Below are positions 1 through 6,264 of a stretch of 6,932 nt of DNA, one piece after another. Origin of the DNA: Lysobacterales bacterium (GTDB lineage Bacteria > Pseudomonadota > Gammaproteobacteria > Xanthomonadales > Rhodanobacteraceae). The translations under genes were made by a program, and so were the position numbers. Position 1 is the first letter of the stretch. The number at the start of each line of letters is the position of its first letter. The notes below the pieces were generated by a model. It was not told where the DNA came from. It ran no database searches and saw only the letters and a program-made list of their open reading frames with translations. Location of the stretch: NCBI GenBank assembly GCA_013298265.1, contig JAAFHE010000199.1, positions 1-6,932 on the forward strand. The letters run 5' to 3'.

Positions 1-993
1 GTGCAGGCCGATGCCGGCGCCGGGCGGCAACACGCGGCGGCGCAAGACGAGATCCAGGTCCGGTACATCGTCGAACAGCGGATAGGCGACCGTCGTACCG
101 CCGCCGCCGTGCGGGGCCGGCTGCGCGCGCCGGTAGTCACCGTTGCGCGCGACACGCGAGGCGCCGGGACGCACGGTGTCGGCATCGTCCGGAATGCCGC
201 AATCGATATCGCGGCGCTGGCGCGCTGCATCGACCAGGCCTTGGGCGCGCAATCCCTGCACGACCAGACAGGCCATCGCCGCCGCACCGCGCTGGTGGAA
301 GTGGGTGTTGTCGCGCAGGTTCTGTGCGGGTACGTGCAGGTAGTAGTCGCGCGAGGCGTCCTCGCCGAGGCCCTCGAGCCAGCGCAGGCTGGCGCCGCCG
401 AGATCGACCAGCGCCACGCCTTCCTGCCGCGCGAGCGCGCGCACGGCCTGCGCATACGGCCCGTGCAGATCGCGGGCATGCCCGGCGACGAAATGCCGCC
501 GCGCGACCGGCGTCAGCAGCACCGGCGTCGCGCCGACGTTGCGCGCCAGCGTGAGGTATTGCCGCAGCCACAGCGGAAACACCTGCTGCGGTTCGTTGTA
601 GCGCGCCGGGTCGTCGCGCTTCTCGTCGTTGTGGCCGAACTGGATCAGCAGCAGGTCGCCGGCGCGCAGGTCGCGCGCGACGTCGTAGATCCAGCCCTGC
701 TCGATGAAACTGCGCGCGCTGCGTCCGCTCTGCGCGCGGTTGCGCACCTCGACCGAGGCGTCGAACCAGCCCGGCAGTTCCTGCCCCCAGCCGCGCCGCG
801 GCCAGCGCGACGCGTCGTACTCGCTCGCAGTGGAGTCGCCGGCAATGACGATGCGCAGCGGCGGCGACAGGCGCTGCTGTGCCGACGCCGTTCCAGCGCA
901 GGCGAGCGTGACGAGCACACCGCTGGCGCATGCCCGCAGGAGTGTTGCGAGCGCTCGCCGCAAAATCACGCCGCATTCGCGCCGTGGCGTCAT
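1..993 (-). CDS. Secreted SGNH-family rhamnogalacturonan acetylesterase (CE12-like) with the start of a C-terminal cupin domain; 3' end outside the window
   Basis: The frame from ATG 993 stays open for 331 codons to the window edge without a stop. Residues 1-38 look like a signal peptide: basic start, hydrophobic stretch at about 21-33, and Ala-Ser-Ala before Gln39 as a signal peptidase I site. The SGNH blocks follow: GDST at 52-55 with nucleophile Ser54, the Gly90 block (AQSGRSARSF), FGHND at 119-123, and DNTHF at 228-232 supplying catalytic Asp228 and His231. This is the rhamnogalacturonan acetylesterase pattern, so it likely deacetylates pectin rhamnogalacturonan in the periplasm or outside the cell. 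The esterase would normally end near residue 265. Here a Gly-rich linker (296-299) leads into VLPPGAGIGLH (321-331), which matches the start of cupin motif 1 (G-x5-H). The ATG lies 2 nt after the kduD stop, so it is the last visible gene of the kdu operon. No strong ribosome binding site is seen, so coupling to kduD is likely. The esterase call is firm; the exact substrate is inferred from context. Confidence 0.88.
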   Translation of the reverse strand, partial: MTPRRECGVILRRALATLLRACASGVLVTLACAGTASAQQRLSPPLRIVIAGDSTASEYDASRWPRRGWGQELPGWFDASVEVRNRAQSGRSARSFIEQGWIYDVARDLRAGDLLLIQFGHNDEKRDDPARYNEPQQVFPLWLRQYLTLARNVGATPVLLTPVARRHFVAGHARDLHGPYAQAVRALARQEGVALVDLGGASLRWLEGLGEDASRDYYLHVPAQNLRDNTHFHQRGAAAMACLVVQGLRAQGLVDAARQRRDIDCGIPDDADTVRPGASRVARNGDYRRAQPAPHGGGGTTVAYPLFDDVPDLDLVLRRRVLPPGAGIGLH

Positions 994-995
994 GC

Positions 996-1754
996 CTAGC
1001 GCGCCAGCCACCCACCGTCGACCGGCAGCACGGCGCCGTGCACATAATCCGCCGCGCGCGAGCACAGGAACACCGCGGCGCCGCCGAGATCGGCGGGTTC
1101 GCCCCAGCGCGCCGCCGGGATGCGCGCGAGGATGTCGCGGTTGCGCTGTTCGTCGGCGCGCAGCGCGGTGGTATTGGCCGTGGCGAAATAGCCTGGGGCA
1201 ATCGCGTTGACGTTGATGCCCTGCGCCGCCCATTCGTTGGCGAGCAGCCGGGTCAGGCCGAGGATTCCACTTTTGCTCGCTGTATACGAAGCCACCCGGA
1301 TGCCGCCCTGGAACGACAGCATCGAGGCGATGTTGACGATCTTGCCGCCCTGCCCCACGGCGACGCAGTGGCGCGCGAAAGCCTGGGCCAGGAAGAACGC
1401 GGTCTTCAGATTGACGCCGAGCACCGCGTCCCAGTCGTCCTCGGTGAAATCCAGCGCCGCGTTGCGCCGTATCGTGCCGGCGTTGTTGACGAGGATGTCG
1501 GCACGGCCGAGCTGCGCGACCACCGCATCCACTGCGGCGCCGAGCCCATCGACGCGATCCAGGTCCGCCTCGATCCAGCGCAGACGCCGGCCGCAGTCGG
1601 CCACTGCCGCCGCGGTTTCGTCCGGCGCCGAGCGCCCTATCGCGGCGATATCCGCACCAGCCCGCGCGAGCGCCAGCGCAATGCCTTGCCCCAGCCCCGT
1701 ATTCGCACCCGTCACCAGCGCGACGCGGCCATTCAGATCGAAAAGATCGCTCAT
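996..1754 (-). CDS. kduD: 2-dehydro-3-deoxy-D-gluconate 5-dehydrogenase KduD (short-chain dehydrogenase)
   Basis: A 252-residue classical short-chain dehydrogenase, about the length of E. coli KduD. It has the Rossmann glycine motif TGANTGLG (15-22), NNAG (90-93), and the catalytic set Asn115, Ser144, Tyr157 and Lys161 (SYTASK). IAPGYFAT (185-192) and the C-terminal VDGGWLAR are, from memory, characteristic of KduD. The cytosolic enzyme reduces 2,5-diketo-3-deoxygluconate to 2-keto-3-deoxygluconate with NAD(P)H, the step after KduI, and kduI lies directly upstream with a 7-nt gap. Its ribosome binding site GAGG (1763-1760) overlaps the kduI TGA stop and sits 5 nt before the ATG, so translation is probably coupled. 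Nothing is broken or missing. A related sugar dehydrogenase is the only real alternative, and the kduI neighbour argues against it. Confidence 0.95.
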   Translation of the reverse strand: MSDLFDLNGRVALVTGANTGLGQGIALALARAGADIAAIGRSAPDETAAAVADCGRRLRWIEADLDRVDGLGAAVDAVVAQLGRADILVNNAGTIRRNAALDFTEDDWDAVLGVNLKTAFFLAQAFARHCVAVGQGGKIVNIASMLSFQGGIRVASYTASKSGILGLTRLLANEWAAQGINVNAIAPGYFATANTTALRADEQRNRDILARIPAARWGEPADLGGAAVFLCSRAADYVHGAVLPVDGGWLAR

Positions 1755-1761
1755 GCGCGCC

Positions 1762-2610
1762 TCATTTCAGCTGACAGATATCCAGCACGTTCATGTCGGT
1801 GTAATCGAGATTTTCACCGCCCATGGCCCAGATGAAGCCGTAGTTCGCGGTGCCCGAGCCCATGTGAATCGACCACGGCGGCGACACCACAGCTTCGTGG
1901 TTGGCGACGACGAGATGGCGTGCCGCATCCGGCTCGCCCATGAAATGAAAAACGCGATCGTTCGCACCGAGATCGAAATAGAAATACACCTCGCTGCGCC
2001 GGTCGTGCAGGTGCGGCGGCATCGTGTTCCAGACGCTGCCGGTATTGAGCAGGGTCAGGCCCAGCAGCAACTGGCAGGACTTGCAGGTCGCCGGCACGAT
2101 GTACTGATAGATCGTGCGCTCGTTCGACGTCGCCAGCGCGCCGCGCTGCAGCGGCACGGCGCTGTCGATGGAAATGTGCACGATCTCGTAACGCGCATGC
2201 GCCGGCGTTGAGGCCAGGTAGAACGCCGCCGGTTCCTCCGCCGAAACCGATTCGAAGATCACCTCGCTGCAGCCCATCGGCAGGTACAGCGCATCGCGCG
2301 GCTTGAGCTCGTAGCTCTGCCCGTCGACGCGGATGCGGCCGGTGCCCTTGCCCACGTTGACGGCGCCGAGCTCGCGGCGTTCGAGAAACGGCTTGCCCAC
2401 CGCCGATGCCGGCTCGGTCTGCGCCGGCAGGCTCACCGGTTGTGTCACCGGCGCGGCGCCGCCGATCACGAAACGCTCGTAGTGCGTGTAGTTCAGCACC
2501 ACGGTATCGGCAACGAACAGGTCGCCGATCAGGAACCGCTCGCGTAGCTGGTCGTTGCTGACGCCCTGCATCGAGTCGGGGTGACAGGCGTGGTAGGTCT
2601 TGCGGTACAT
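1762..2610 (-). CDS. kduI: 5-dehydro-4-deoxy-D-glucuronate isomerase KduI
   Basis: A 282-residue protein that aligns by eye along its length with E. coli KduI (278 residues). Shared segments include FLERRELG (75-82), RDALYLPMG (105-113), [11 protein letters not shown] (195-205), EVYFYFDL (207-214) and [11 protein letters not shown] (243-253). The four zinc ligands of the E. coli enzyme (His196, His198, Glu203, His245) correspond to His200, His202, Glu207 and His249, all present at a constant offset of 4. KduI is a cytosolic cupin-fold metalloenzyme that isomerises 5-keto-4-deoxyuronate, made from unsaturated uronates by pectate and rhamnogalacturonan breakdown, to 2,5-diketo-3-deoxygluconate, the substrate of KduD next door. 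The start at 2610 is backed by GAGG at 2621-2618, 7 nt upstream, and by an N-terminus of family length. It is the first gene of the kduI-kduD-esterase operon, and a candidate promoter and operator lie in the 181 bp before it. Confidence 0.97.
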   Translation of the reverse strand: MYRKTYHACHPDSMQGVSNDQLRERFLIGDLFVADTVVLNYTHYERFVIGGAAPVTQPVSLPAQTEPASAVGKPFLERRELGAVNVGKGTGRIRVDGQSYELKPRDALYLPMGCSEVIFESVSAEEPAAFYLASTPAHARYEIVHISIDSAVPLQRGALATSNERTIYQYIVPATCKSCQLLLGLTLLNTGSVWNTMPPHLHDRRSEVYFYFDLGANDRVFHFMGEPDAARHLVVANHEAVVSPPWSIHMGSGTANYGFIWAMGGENLDYTDMNVLDICQLK

Positions 2611-2653
2611 GGGCGGGCCTCGGCAGTGGGCGCGAATAGGTAGGACGGAGGCG

Positions 2654-2682
2654 ATGGTAGCGGGTTTCGGGCTTTTTGGTAA
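2654..2682 (-). promoter_or_regulatory. Candidate sigma70-type promoter of the kduI operon
   Basis: On the minus strand, TTACCA (2682-2677, four of six matches to TTGACA) and TACCAT (2659-2654, four of six matches to TATAAT) are separated by exactly 17 nt. Transcription would start near 2647 and leave a leader of about 36 nt with the GAGG ribosome binding site. The boxes are weak individually. The spacing, the position and the overlap of the -35 box with a LacI-type palindrome make the call reasonable. It is inferred from sequence only. Confidence 0.4.
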
Positions 2683-2692
2683 CCGGTGTCAT
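2677..2692. promoter_or_regulatory. Candidate LacI-family operator in front of kduI
   Basis: The 16-bp stretch TGGTAACCGGTGTCAT is centred on ACCGGT with the central CpG typical of LacI-family operators. The core is perfectly symmetric, while the outer arms are two different half-site types (TGGTA on one side, TGTCA on the other), so overall symmetry is only partial. It covers the putative -35 box of the kduI promoter, where a repressor would block RNA polymerase. The likely ligand-responsive protein is the LacI-family regulator encoded at 4939-3863. No second strong copy was found in the window. Confidence 0.4.
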
Positions 2693-2791
2693 CAACCGGC
2701 GAAAGCGCCCGGAATAAAGGATTGCCGTCGCGTTCGTTTCGAGGGAAACGCGGCTCCATCGGATGCTTATCTGCGCCGAGGACTCCGCAGA

Positions 2792-3667
2792 CTAGCGCGG
2801 CCCCGTGACGTGCTGAACCGCTTCGATCAGCCCCGCCGCCAGCGCGCGGCCCCGGTACCGGCCGCTGGCTCTGTCGATACTCGGACGCCAGCGAGCGTTC
2901 TGTTCGAACAGCGTAAACACGCCACCGTGCCGCGAATAAGCGGGCAGATCGACACCCTGTATCGCTGCAGCGGCTCTTGCGCTTTCCCAGGCGCGCGAGA
3001 CAAGCGCGGACCTGAGACCTGGCGTCCGCGGCATGAACACGACGACCCGATCCAGATCCGAGGTGGCAGCGAGCTGCGCCAGTTCCCACAACGTTGCCTC
3101 TCCATGACGCTGGCCCGCCTTCTCGAACAGCAGCGGCATGATCACGACGAAACACGCGCCTTCCAATGTCGCGTAGAACATTTGCTGCCACTGCGCATCG
3201 CCGCTATGCACGCGACTCGAGCCAATCGTCGTTTCTGTTCCGCCGATCTCGACCACACGGAAGAACGGCTCCAGTACCCGGCTTACGTACTCGCCGGGAA
3301 AAAGCGGAAACACCTCGGCGTAATTGCCCGACCAGAATCGAAAGAACGGGTTCTCGAGTTTGAGTGTCGAGTCGAGATGGAACGGCCTAAGGAATACGCC
3401 GTAGCGGCCATCCAGGCCTGCGGCGACCATCTGATCGCGAAAACGCTGGTTTTGTCGTCTGTCCGCCATGACGCTGCGTATCAGCGCATAGGCCAGACCC
3501 AGAAACACGGCAACGAACAGGGTTTTGAACCAGACATTCTGCGGCAGCCAGTTTCGTCCCACCCGTTCTGCCAGAAACATGACGACGAGCACACTGATCA
3601 GGCCGTAGCTGCGGGCTCCGAGTTCGTGATGGCTGTTGGTAGCGGGCTTGGGATTGTTTCTCGCCAT
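2792..3667 (-). CDS. Unrecognised membrane-anchored protein with an FLRPF-type cytosolic domain
   Basis: I do not recognise a named family. The frame is open from 3718, but ATG 3667 has a near-perfect ribosome binding site (AAAGGAG, 3679-3673, 5 nt upstream), giving 291 residues. The N-terminus is polar, followed by two hydrophobic segments (about 20-36 and 44-66) and a basic stretch (RSVMADRRQNQRFRD, 64-78), suggesting two membrane helices with a cytosolic C-terminal domain. That domain has GVFLRPF (90-96), VVEIGG (138-143), a Trp-Gln pair (160-161), a hydrophobic strand ACFVVIMPLL (171-180), TLWELAQLA (192-200) and a strand DRVVVFMP (206-213). This strand/helix order recalls bacterial membrane proteins with a TIR/nucleoside-deoxyribosyltransferase-like fold, with Glu195 where such folds hold an acidic catalytic residue. 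This is weak inference. GC is lower than in the neighbours, with AGA, CGA and GGA codons, suggesting transfer. No link to pectin use is evident. Confidence 0.75.
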   Translation of the reverse strand: MARNNPKPATNSHHELGARSYGLISVLVVMFLAERVGRNWLPQNVWFKTLFVAVFLGLAYALIRSVMADRRQNQRFRDQMVAAGLDGRYGVFLRPFHLDSTLKLENPFFRFWSGNYAEVFPLFPGEYVSRVLEPFFRVVEIGGTETTIGSSRVHSGDAQWQQMFYATLEGACFVVIMPLLFEKAGQRHGEATLWELAQLAATSDLDRVVVFMPRTPGLRSALVSRAWESARAAAAIQGVDLPAYSRHGGVFTLFEQNARWRPSIDRASGRYRGRALAAGLIEAVQHVTGPR

Positions 3668-3672
3668 CGCCA

Positions 3673-3679
3673 CTCCTTT
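3673..3679 (-). promoter_or_regulatory. Strong ribosome binding site that fixes the start of the orphan membrane protein
   Basis: AAAGGAG on the minus strand lies 5 nt before ATG 3667. The upstream in-frame ATG at 3718 has nothing comparable, so the shorter 291-residue product is preferred over the 308-residue one. Confidence 0.8.
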
Positions 3680-3724
3680 CGGATGCGCTTCGTGTGTGCA
3701 GGACTCAACCGCCGACAAGCCGAT

Positions 3725-3782
3725 TCAGCCCGGCGACTGACAAGACTCCCTGACCACGGATCGTTCTTCAACGGCATTCCGC
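3725..3782 (-). pseudogene. Decayed remnant of a second lacI-type 3' end
   Basis: Read on the minus strand, this spacer ends in codons for VVRESCQSPG followed by TGA. The intact repressor downstream at 3863 ends VVRESCQSPR then TGA. Over the nine shared codons (VVRESCQSP) I count 23 of 27 identical bases, and most differences are synonymous. Just upstream both copies share GCCGTTGA, but the distance from there to the shared tail is 4 nt shorter in the remnant, which breaks the frame. No DNA-binding or ligand-binding segment precedes it. The simplest reading is a leftover C-terminus of a paralogous repressor or a degraded duplicate of the neighbour. It is not expected to be expressed as a protein. 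Confidence 0.65.
3732..3750. repeat. Direct repeat, copy 1 (repressor tail remnant)
   Basis: GGCGACTGACAAGACTCCC on the plus strand recurs at 3870-3888 with one mismatch (A to G), 138 bp away in the same orientation. It is the nucleotide trace of the duplicated repressor C-terminus described under the remnant. Confidence 0.85.
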
Positions 3783-3842
3783 ACCTGCACTGCTGCGGAC
3801 GGACGCACGACTACTGCCGGCTGTGCGCCTGCCCTCCCGGCG

Positions 3843-3859
3843 CGCCTCAACGCGAGGCG
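3843..3859 (-). terminator. Weak stem-loop just after the lacI stop
   Basis: A 6-bp perfect stem (3843-3848 with 3854-3859) with a 5-nt loop starts 3 nt past the repressor stop codon at 3863. An outer G-T pair can extend it. No T-run follows on the minus strand, so it would be a poor intrinsic terminator; it may only protect the 3' end, or do nothing. Confidence 0.25.
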
Positions 3860-3862
3860 TCA

Positions 3863-4939
3863 TCACCGCGGCGACTGACAGGACTCCCGCACAACCAGAT
3901 GCGGCGCAATCAACGGCGCCGCGCGCGCATCGCCTTCGTTCGCCAGCAGCATCGCCGCCGCGAACGCGCCCATGTCGCGGATCGGCAGCCGCACGGAACT
4001 CAGCGACGGCCACAGGCGCGAGGCCATCGGCGAATCGTCGAAGCCGACAACGGACAGGTGATCGGGTATCGACAGGCCCATCTTGAAGGCGGTCTTGTAG
4101 ACGCCGGCCGCCATCTCGTCGTTGAGCGTGAAGATCGCGGTCGGTCGTGGCTCCAGCGCGAGCAGCCGCTCGGCGCAGGCGACGCCGGATTCGAAGGTAT
4201 AGCCGCCTTCAACGATGTGCGTGGCCGGCAGTTCGATGCCGCGCTTGGACAGCGCCTGCAGGAAACCGGTACTACGCTCGCGTGTGGACAGATAGCGTTG
4301 TGGACCGGTGATCAGGCCGATGTTGCGATGACCCAGCGATTCCAGGTAGTTCGCGACCTCGACCGCGCCTAGCCGGTCGTTGGTCGCGATCATGCGCGCG
4401 GGTTCGTCGAGCGATACGGCGGCGATGCGCGCATAGCGGCAGCCGACCTGGTTGAGCATTTCCACGAGCGCGCTGTCTTCGGACACACGCGGCACGAGAA
4501 TCACGCCGTACAGGCGCTGCTGCACGACGAAGTGGCGCACTCCGGCGATGTAGTCCTCGCTCTTGCTGTCGCAGGGATGTACGACGAGCTCGAAGCCCGA
4601 GCCGCGCAGGCCGGCGAGTGCGCCTTCCTGCATGTTGACGATGTACTGGGCATTCGGGTTGTCATAGACCATGCCGATCAGGAAGGACTTGCGGAACGCG
4701 AGCCCTCGCGCCATCGGATCGGGGACGTAGCCGACTTCGCGGATCAGCGCCTCGATCTTCTCGCGCGTGTCCTGCTGCACCAGCGGCGATCGGTTGATCA
4801 CGCGCGAGACGGTTTTCTTCGAGACGCCGGCCAGGCGTGCGATGTCATTGATGGTGCCGCCGCCACTTAAGGTGGCGGCGGTGTCGTTGCTCGCGTCGCG
4901 GGAGCGTCGGGTCATGCGGGGCCGTCCGGGCTGTTCCAT
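3863..4939 (-). CDS. LacI/GalR-family transcriptional regulator, probable pectin/uronate-responsive repressor
   Basis: A 358-residue LacI-family protein. The helix-turn-helix spans about 29-49 (INDIARLAGVSKKTVSRVIN), followed by the hinge region (YVPDPMARGL, 71-80) and a periplasmic-binding-protein-like sensor domain from about residue 86. Sensor landmarks are LNDEMAAGV (272-280) and VVGFDDSP (297-304). It would bind a sugar-acid effector and control the surrounding transport and kdu genes; the candidate operator is at the kduI promoter. The start is uncertain: ATG 4939 and ATG 4915 are both in frame and neither has a good ribosome binding site. About 28 residues precede the helix-turn-helix, longer than usual, and include a Gly-Gly-Gly linker (26-28). 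It lies 44 bp after dctM, so it may be co-transcribed with the transporter or use its own weak promoter. The family is certain; the effector is inferred. It could be called kdgR-like by function, but it is not the IclR-type KdgR of enterobacteria. Confidence 0.93.
   Translation of the reverse strand: MEQPGRPRMTRRSRDASNDTAATLSGGGTINDIARLAGVSKKTVSRVINRSPLVQQDTREKIEALIREVGYVPDPMARGLAFRKSFLIGMVYDNPNAQYIVNMQEGALAGLRGSGFELVVHPCDSKSEDYIAGVRHFVVQQRLYGVILVPRVSEDSALVEMLNQVGCRYARIAAVSLDEPARMIATNDRLGAVEVANYLESLGHRNIGLITGPQRYLSTRERSTGFLQALSKRGIELPATHIVEGGYTFESGVACAERLLALEPRPTAIFTLNDEMAAGVYKTAFKMGLSIPDHLSVVGFDDSPMASRLWPSLSSVRLPIRDMGAFAAAMLLANEGDARAAPLIAPHLVVRESCQSPR
3870..3888. repeat. Direct repeat, copy 2 (end of intact lacI)
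   Basis: This is the second copy of the 19-bp repeat, coding here for the last residues (ESCQSP) of the intact repressor. It differs from copy 1 at one base. Confidence 0.85.
4857..4881. repeat. Perfect 10-bp inverted repeat inside the 5' coding part of lacI
   Basis: CCGCCGCCAC (4857-4866) and GTGGCGGCGG (4872-4881) are exact reverse complements around a 5-nt loop (TTAAG). The hairpin lies 58-82 nt into the repressor frame, between the start and the helix-turn-helix, in codons for the Gly-rich linker. Codon 24 inside it is TTA, a rare leucine codon in DNA of this composition. An RNA stem this GC-rich could slow translation of the repressor, or it may be a by-product of Ala/Gly codons. Confidence 0.6.
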
Positions 4940-4948
4940 GCGTCCACG

Positions 4949-4954
4949 ATTCTA
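4949..4954 (-). promoter_or_regulatory. Possible -10 box of a separate lacI promoter
   Basis: TAGAAT on the minus strand matches TATAAT at five of six positions and lies in the 44-bp gap after dctM. The predicted start near 4942 would be about 3 nt before ATG 4939, giving a nearly leaderless message. No good -35 box is seen at 16-18 nt upstream, so the call is weak. Confidence 0.25.
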
Positions 4955-4983
4955 GCCCGCGCCGCCCCCTGCTTCGCTACGCC

Positions 4984-6264
4984 CTACTTCAGTACGCGCG
5001 GCAGCCACAGTGACAGTTCGGGCACGAAGGCGACCACGAGCAGCACCGCGAGCGCGGCCAGGTAGAACGGCCAGATCGTGCGCAGCGCCTCGCCGATGGT
5101 GATCTTACCGATCGCGGTGCCGACGAACAGCACCGAACCCAGTGGCGGCGTGATCAGGCCGATGCCGCCCTTGAGAATCAGGATCACGCCGAAATGCACC
5201 GGGTCCACGCCGATGGCCTTGGCCGCGGGCAGGAAGATCGGCGTGCAGATGATGATCAGCGGGGCGAGGTCCATGAAGGTGCCCAGCGCGAGCAGGATCA
5301 GGATCATCAGCAACAGCAGCAGATGGCGGCTCATGTCGAGGCCGGTCAGCAGCTCCACCGCCGCTGCGGGCAGCTGCAGGTAGGCCAGCAGCCAGCCAAA
5401 GCACGCGGCCGAGGCGATCACGAACAGGATCATGCCGGTGGTGCGCGCGGCGTGGACCATGGTCGCGACGAAATCGCGGCGCGAGACCTGGCGATATAGC
5501 AGGCTGGTCACGAGCAGCGCGTAGCATACGGCGATGGCAGCGCTCTCGACCGCGGTGAATACGCCGGCGCGGATGCCGACGAAGATCAGGGCGACCAGCA
5601 GCAGACCCGGCAGCGCCGCGACGAGGCGACGCAGCACCGCGCCGAAGCCCGGAAACGCCTCCACCGCGTAGCCGCGGCGCCGCGCGATGATCCAGGCGGT
5701 CAGCATCACGGTAGCGGTGAGCAGCAACGCGGGAATCACACCCGCGGCGAACAGGTCGGCGATCGAGATGCCGCCGCCCGCTGAAGCCGAATACAAAATG
5801 AGATTGTGCGACGGCGGTACCAGCAGAGCGACCAGGGCCGCCGTCATGGTCACGTTGACGGCGAAGTCGCGGTCGAAGCCGCGCTGCACCATCTGCGGAA
5901 TCATCGCGCCGCCGATGGCCGACACGTCGGCGATGGCCGAGCCCGACACGCCGCCGAAGAACAGTGACGACAGCACGCTGACCTGTCCAAGCCCGCCGCG
6001 CAGGTGGCCGACCAGCGAACTGGCGAGCGCAATCAGGCGTTCGGAAATGCCGCCGCGCAGCATGATTTCGCCGGCGAAGATGAACAGCGGAATCGCGATC
6101 AGCGAGGCTGCGCTCGCGCCGGACACCGTCTGCTGCACCAGCACTAGCGCCGGCATGCCGACGTACAGCAGCGTCGTCAACGACGCGCCGAGCAGCGCGA
6201 ACGCGACCGGGACACCGGTCAGCAGCAGCAACAGGAAACAACCGAACAGCAGGGTCGCGGCCAT
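4984..6264 (-). CDS. dctM: TRAP transporter large permease subunit (DctM family)
   Basis: A 426-residue, strongly hydrophobic inner-membrane protein of typical DctM length, with about a dozen membrane segments. Family motifs are present: FFGGVSGSAIADVSAIG (102-118), LVPPSHNLILYS (148-159), TAVESAA (237-243), CTPIFLP (340-346) and GLITPPLGSVLFVG (369-382). DctM is the ion-coupled translocation subunit that takes substrate from the periplasmic binding protein and works with DctQ. Its ATG shares one base with the dctQ stop (TGATG on the minus strand), so the two are translationally coupled; a GGAG lies 8 nt before the start, inside dctQ. TRAP systems carry organic and sugar acids. Beside kduI, kduD and a pectin acetylesterase, a uronate or oligogalacturonide is the likely cargo, which is inference. 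The gene looks intact. Confidence 0.95.
   Translation of the reverse strand: MAATLLFGCFLLLLLTGVPVAFALLGASLTTLLYVGMPALVLVQQTVSGASAASLIAIPLFIFAGEIMLRGGISERLIALASSLVGHLRGGLGQVSVLSSLFFGGVSGSAIADVSAIGGAMIPQMVQRGFDRDFAVNVTMTAALVALLVPPSHNLILYSASAGGGISIADLFAAGVIPALLLTATVMLTAWIIARRRGYAVEAFPGFGAVLRRLVAALPGLLLVALIFVGIRAGVFTAVESAAIAVCYALLVTSLLYRQVSRRDFVATMVHAARTTGMILFVIASAACFGWLLAYLQLPAAAVELLTGLDMSRHLLLLLMILILLALGTFMDLAPLIIICTPIFLPAAKAIGVDPVHFGVILILKGGIGLITPPLGSVLFVGTAIGKITIGEALRTIWPFYLAALAVLLVVAFVPELSLWLPRVLK

Larger units (their letters stand above)
2611..2791 (-). other. Intergenic region upstream of kduI
   Basis: These 181 bp separate the stop of the orphan membrane-protein gene from kduI. The kduI-proximal half holds the candidate promoter and operator listed separately, plus the GAGG ribosome binding site. 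The distal half (about 2700-2791) holds a 6-bp inverted repeat with a 4-nt loop (2735-2740 with 2745-2750) but no T-run beside it, so I do not call it a terminator. No small reading frame with a convincing start was seen. Confidence 0.6.

Noticed and set aside
1..999. 332-codon open frame on the plus strand
   Set aside because: It is exactly antisense to the esterase, which has a signal peptide and a full SGNH catalytic set. The plus-strand product shows only low-complexity Arg/Ala-rich sequence.
137..1201. 354-codon minus-strand frame overlapping the esterase and kduD
   Set aside because: It is out of frame with both well-supported genes and has an Arg/Ala-rich composition typical of a shifted reading of GC-rich codons.
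2735..2750. 6-bp inverted repeat with GAGG loop after the orphan gene as a terminator
   Set aside because: The stem is short and AT-rich in the middle, and no T-run follows on the minus strand.
2779..2789. AGGACTCCGCA, similar to the repressor-tail repeat, on the other side of the orphan gene
   Set aside because: Only 8 contiguous bases plus 3 after a one-base gap match the lacI tail; too short to call a third repeat or an insertion boundary.
2600..4372. 590-codon open frame on the plus strand
   Set aside because: It runs antisense across the kduI upstream region, the orphan membrane protein and most of the repressor. Its translation is rich in Arg, His and Gln without domain motifs or a ribosome binding site, as expected for a GC-driven shadow frame.
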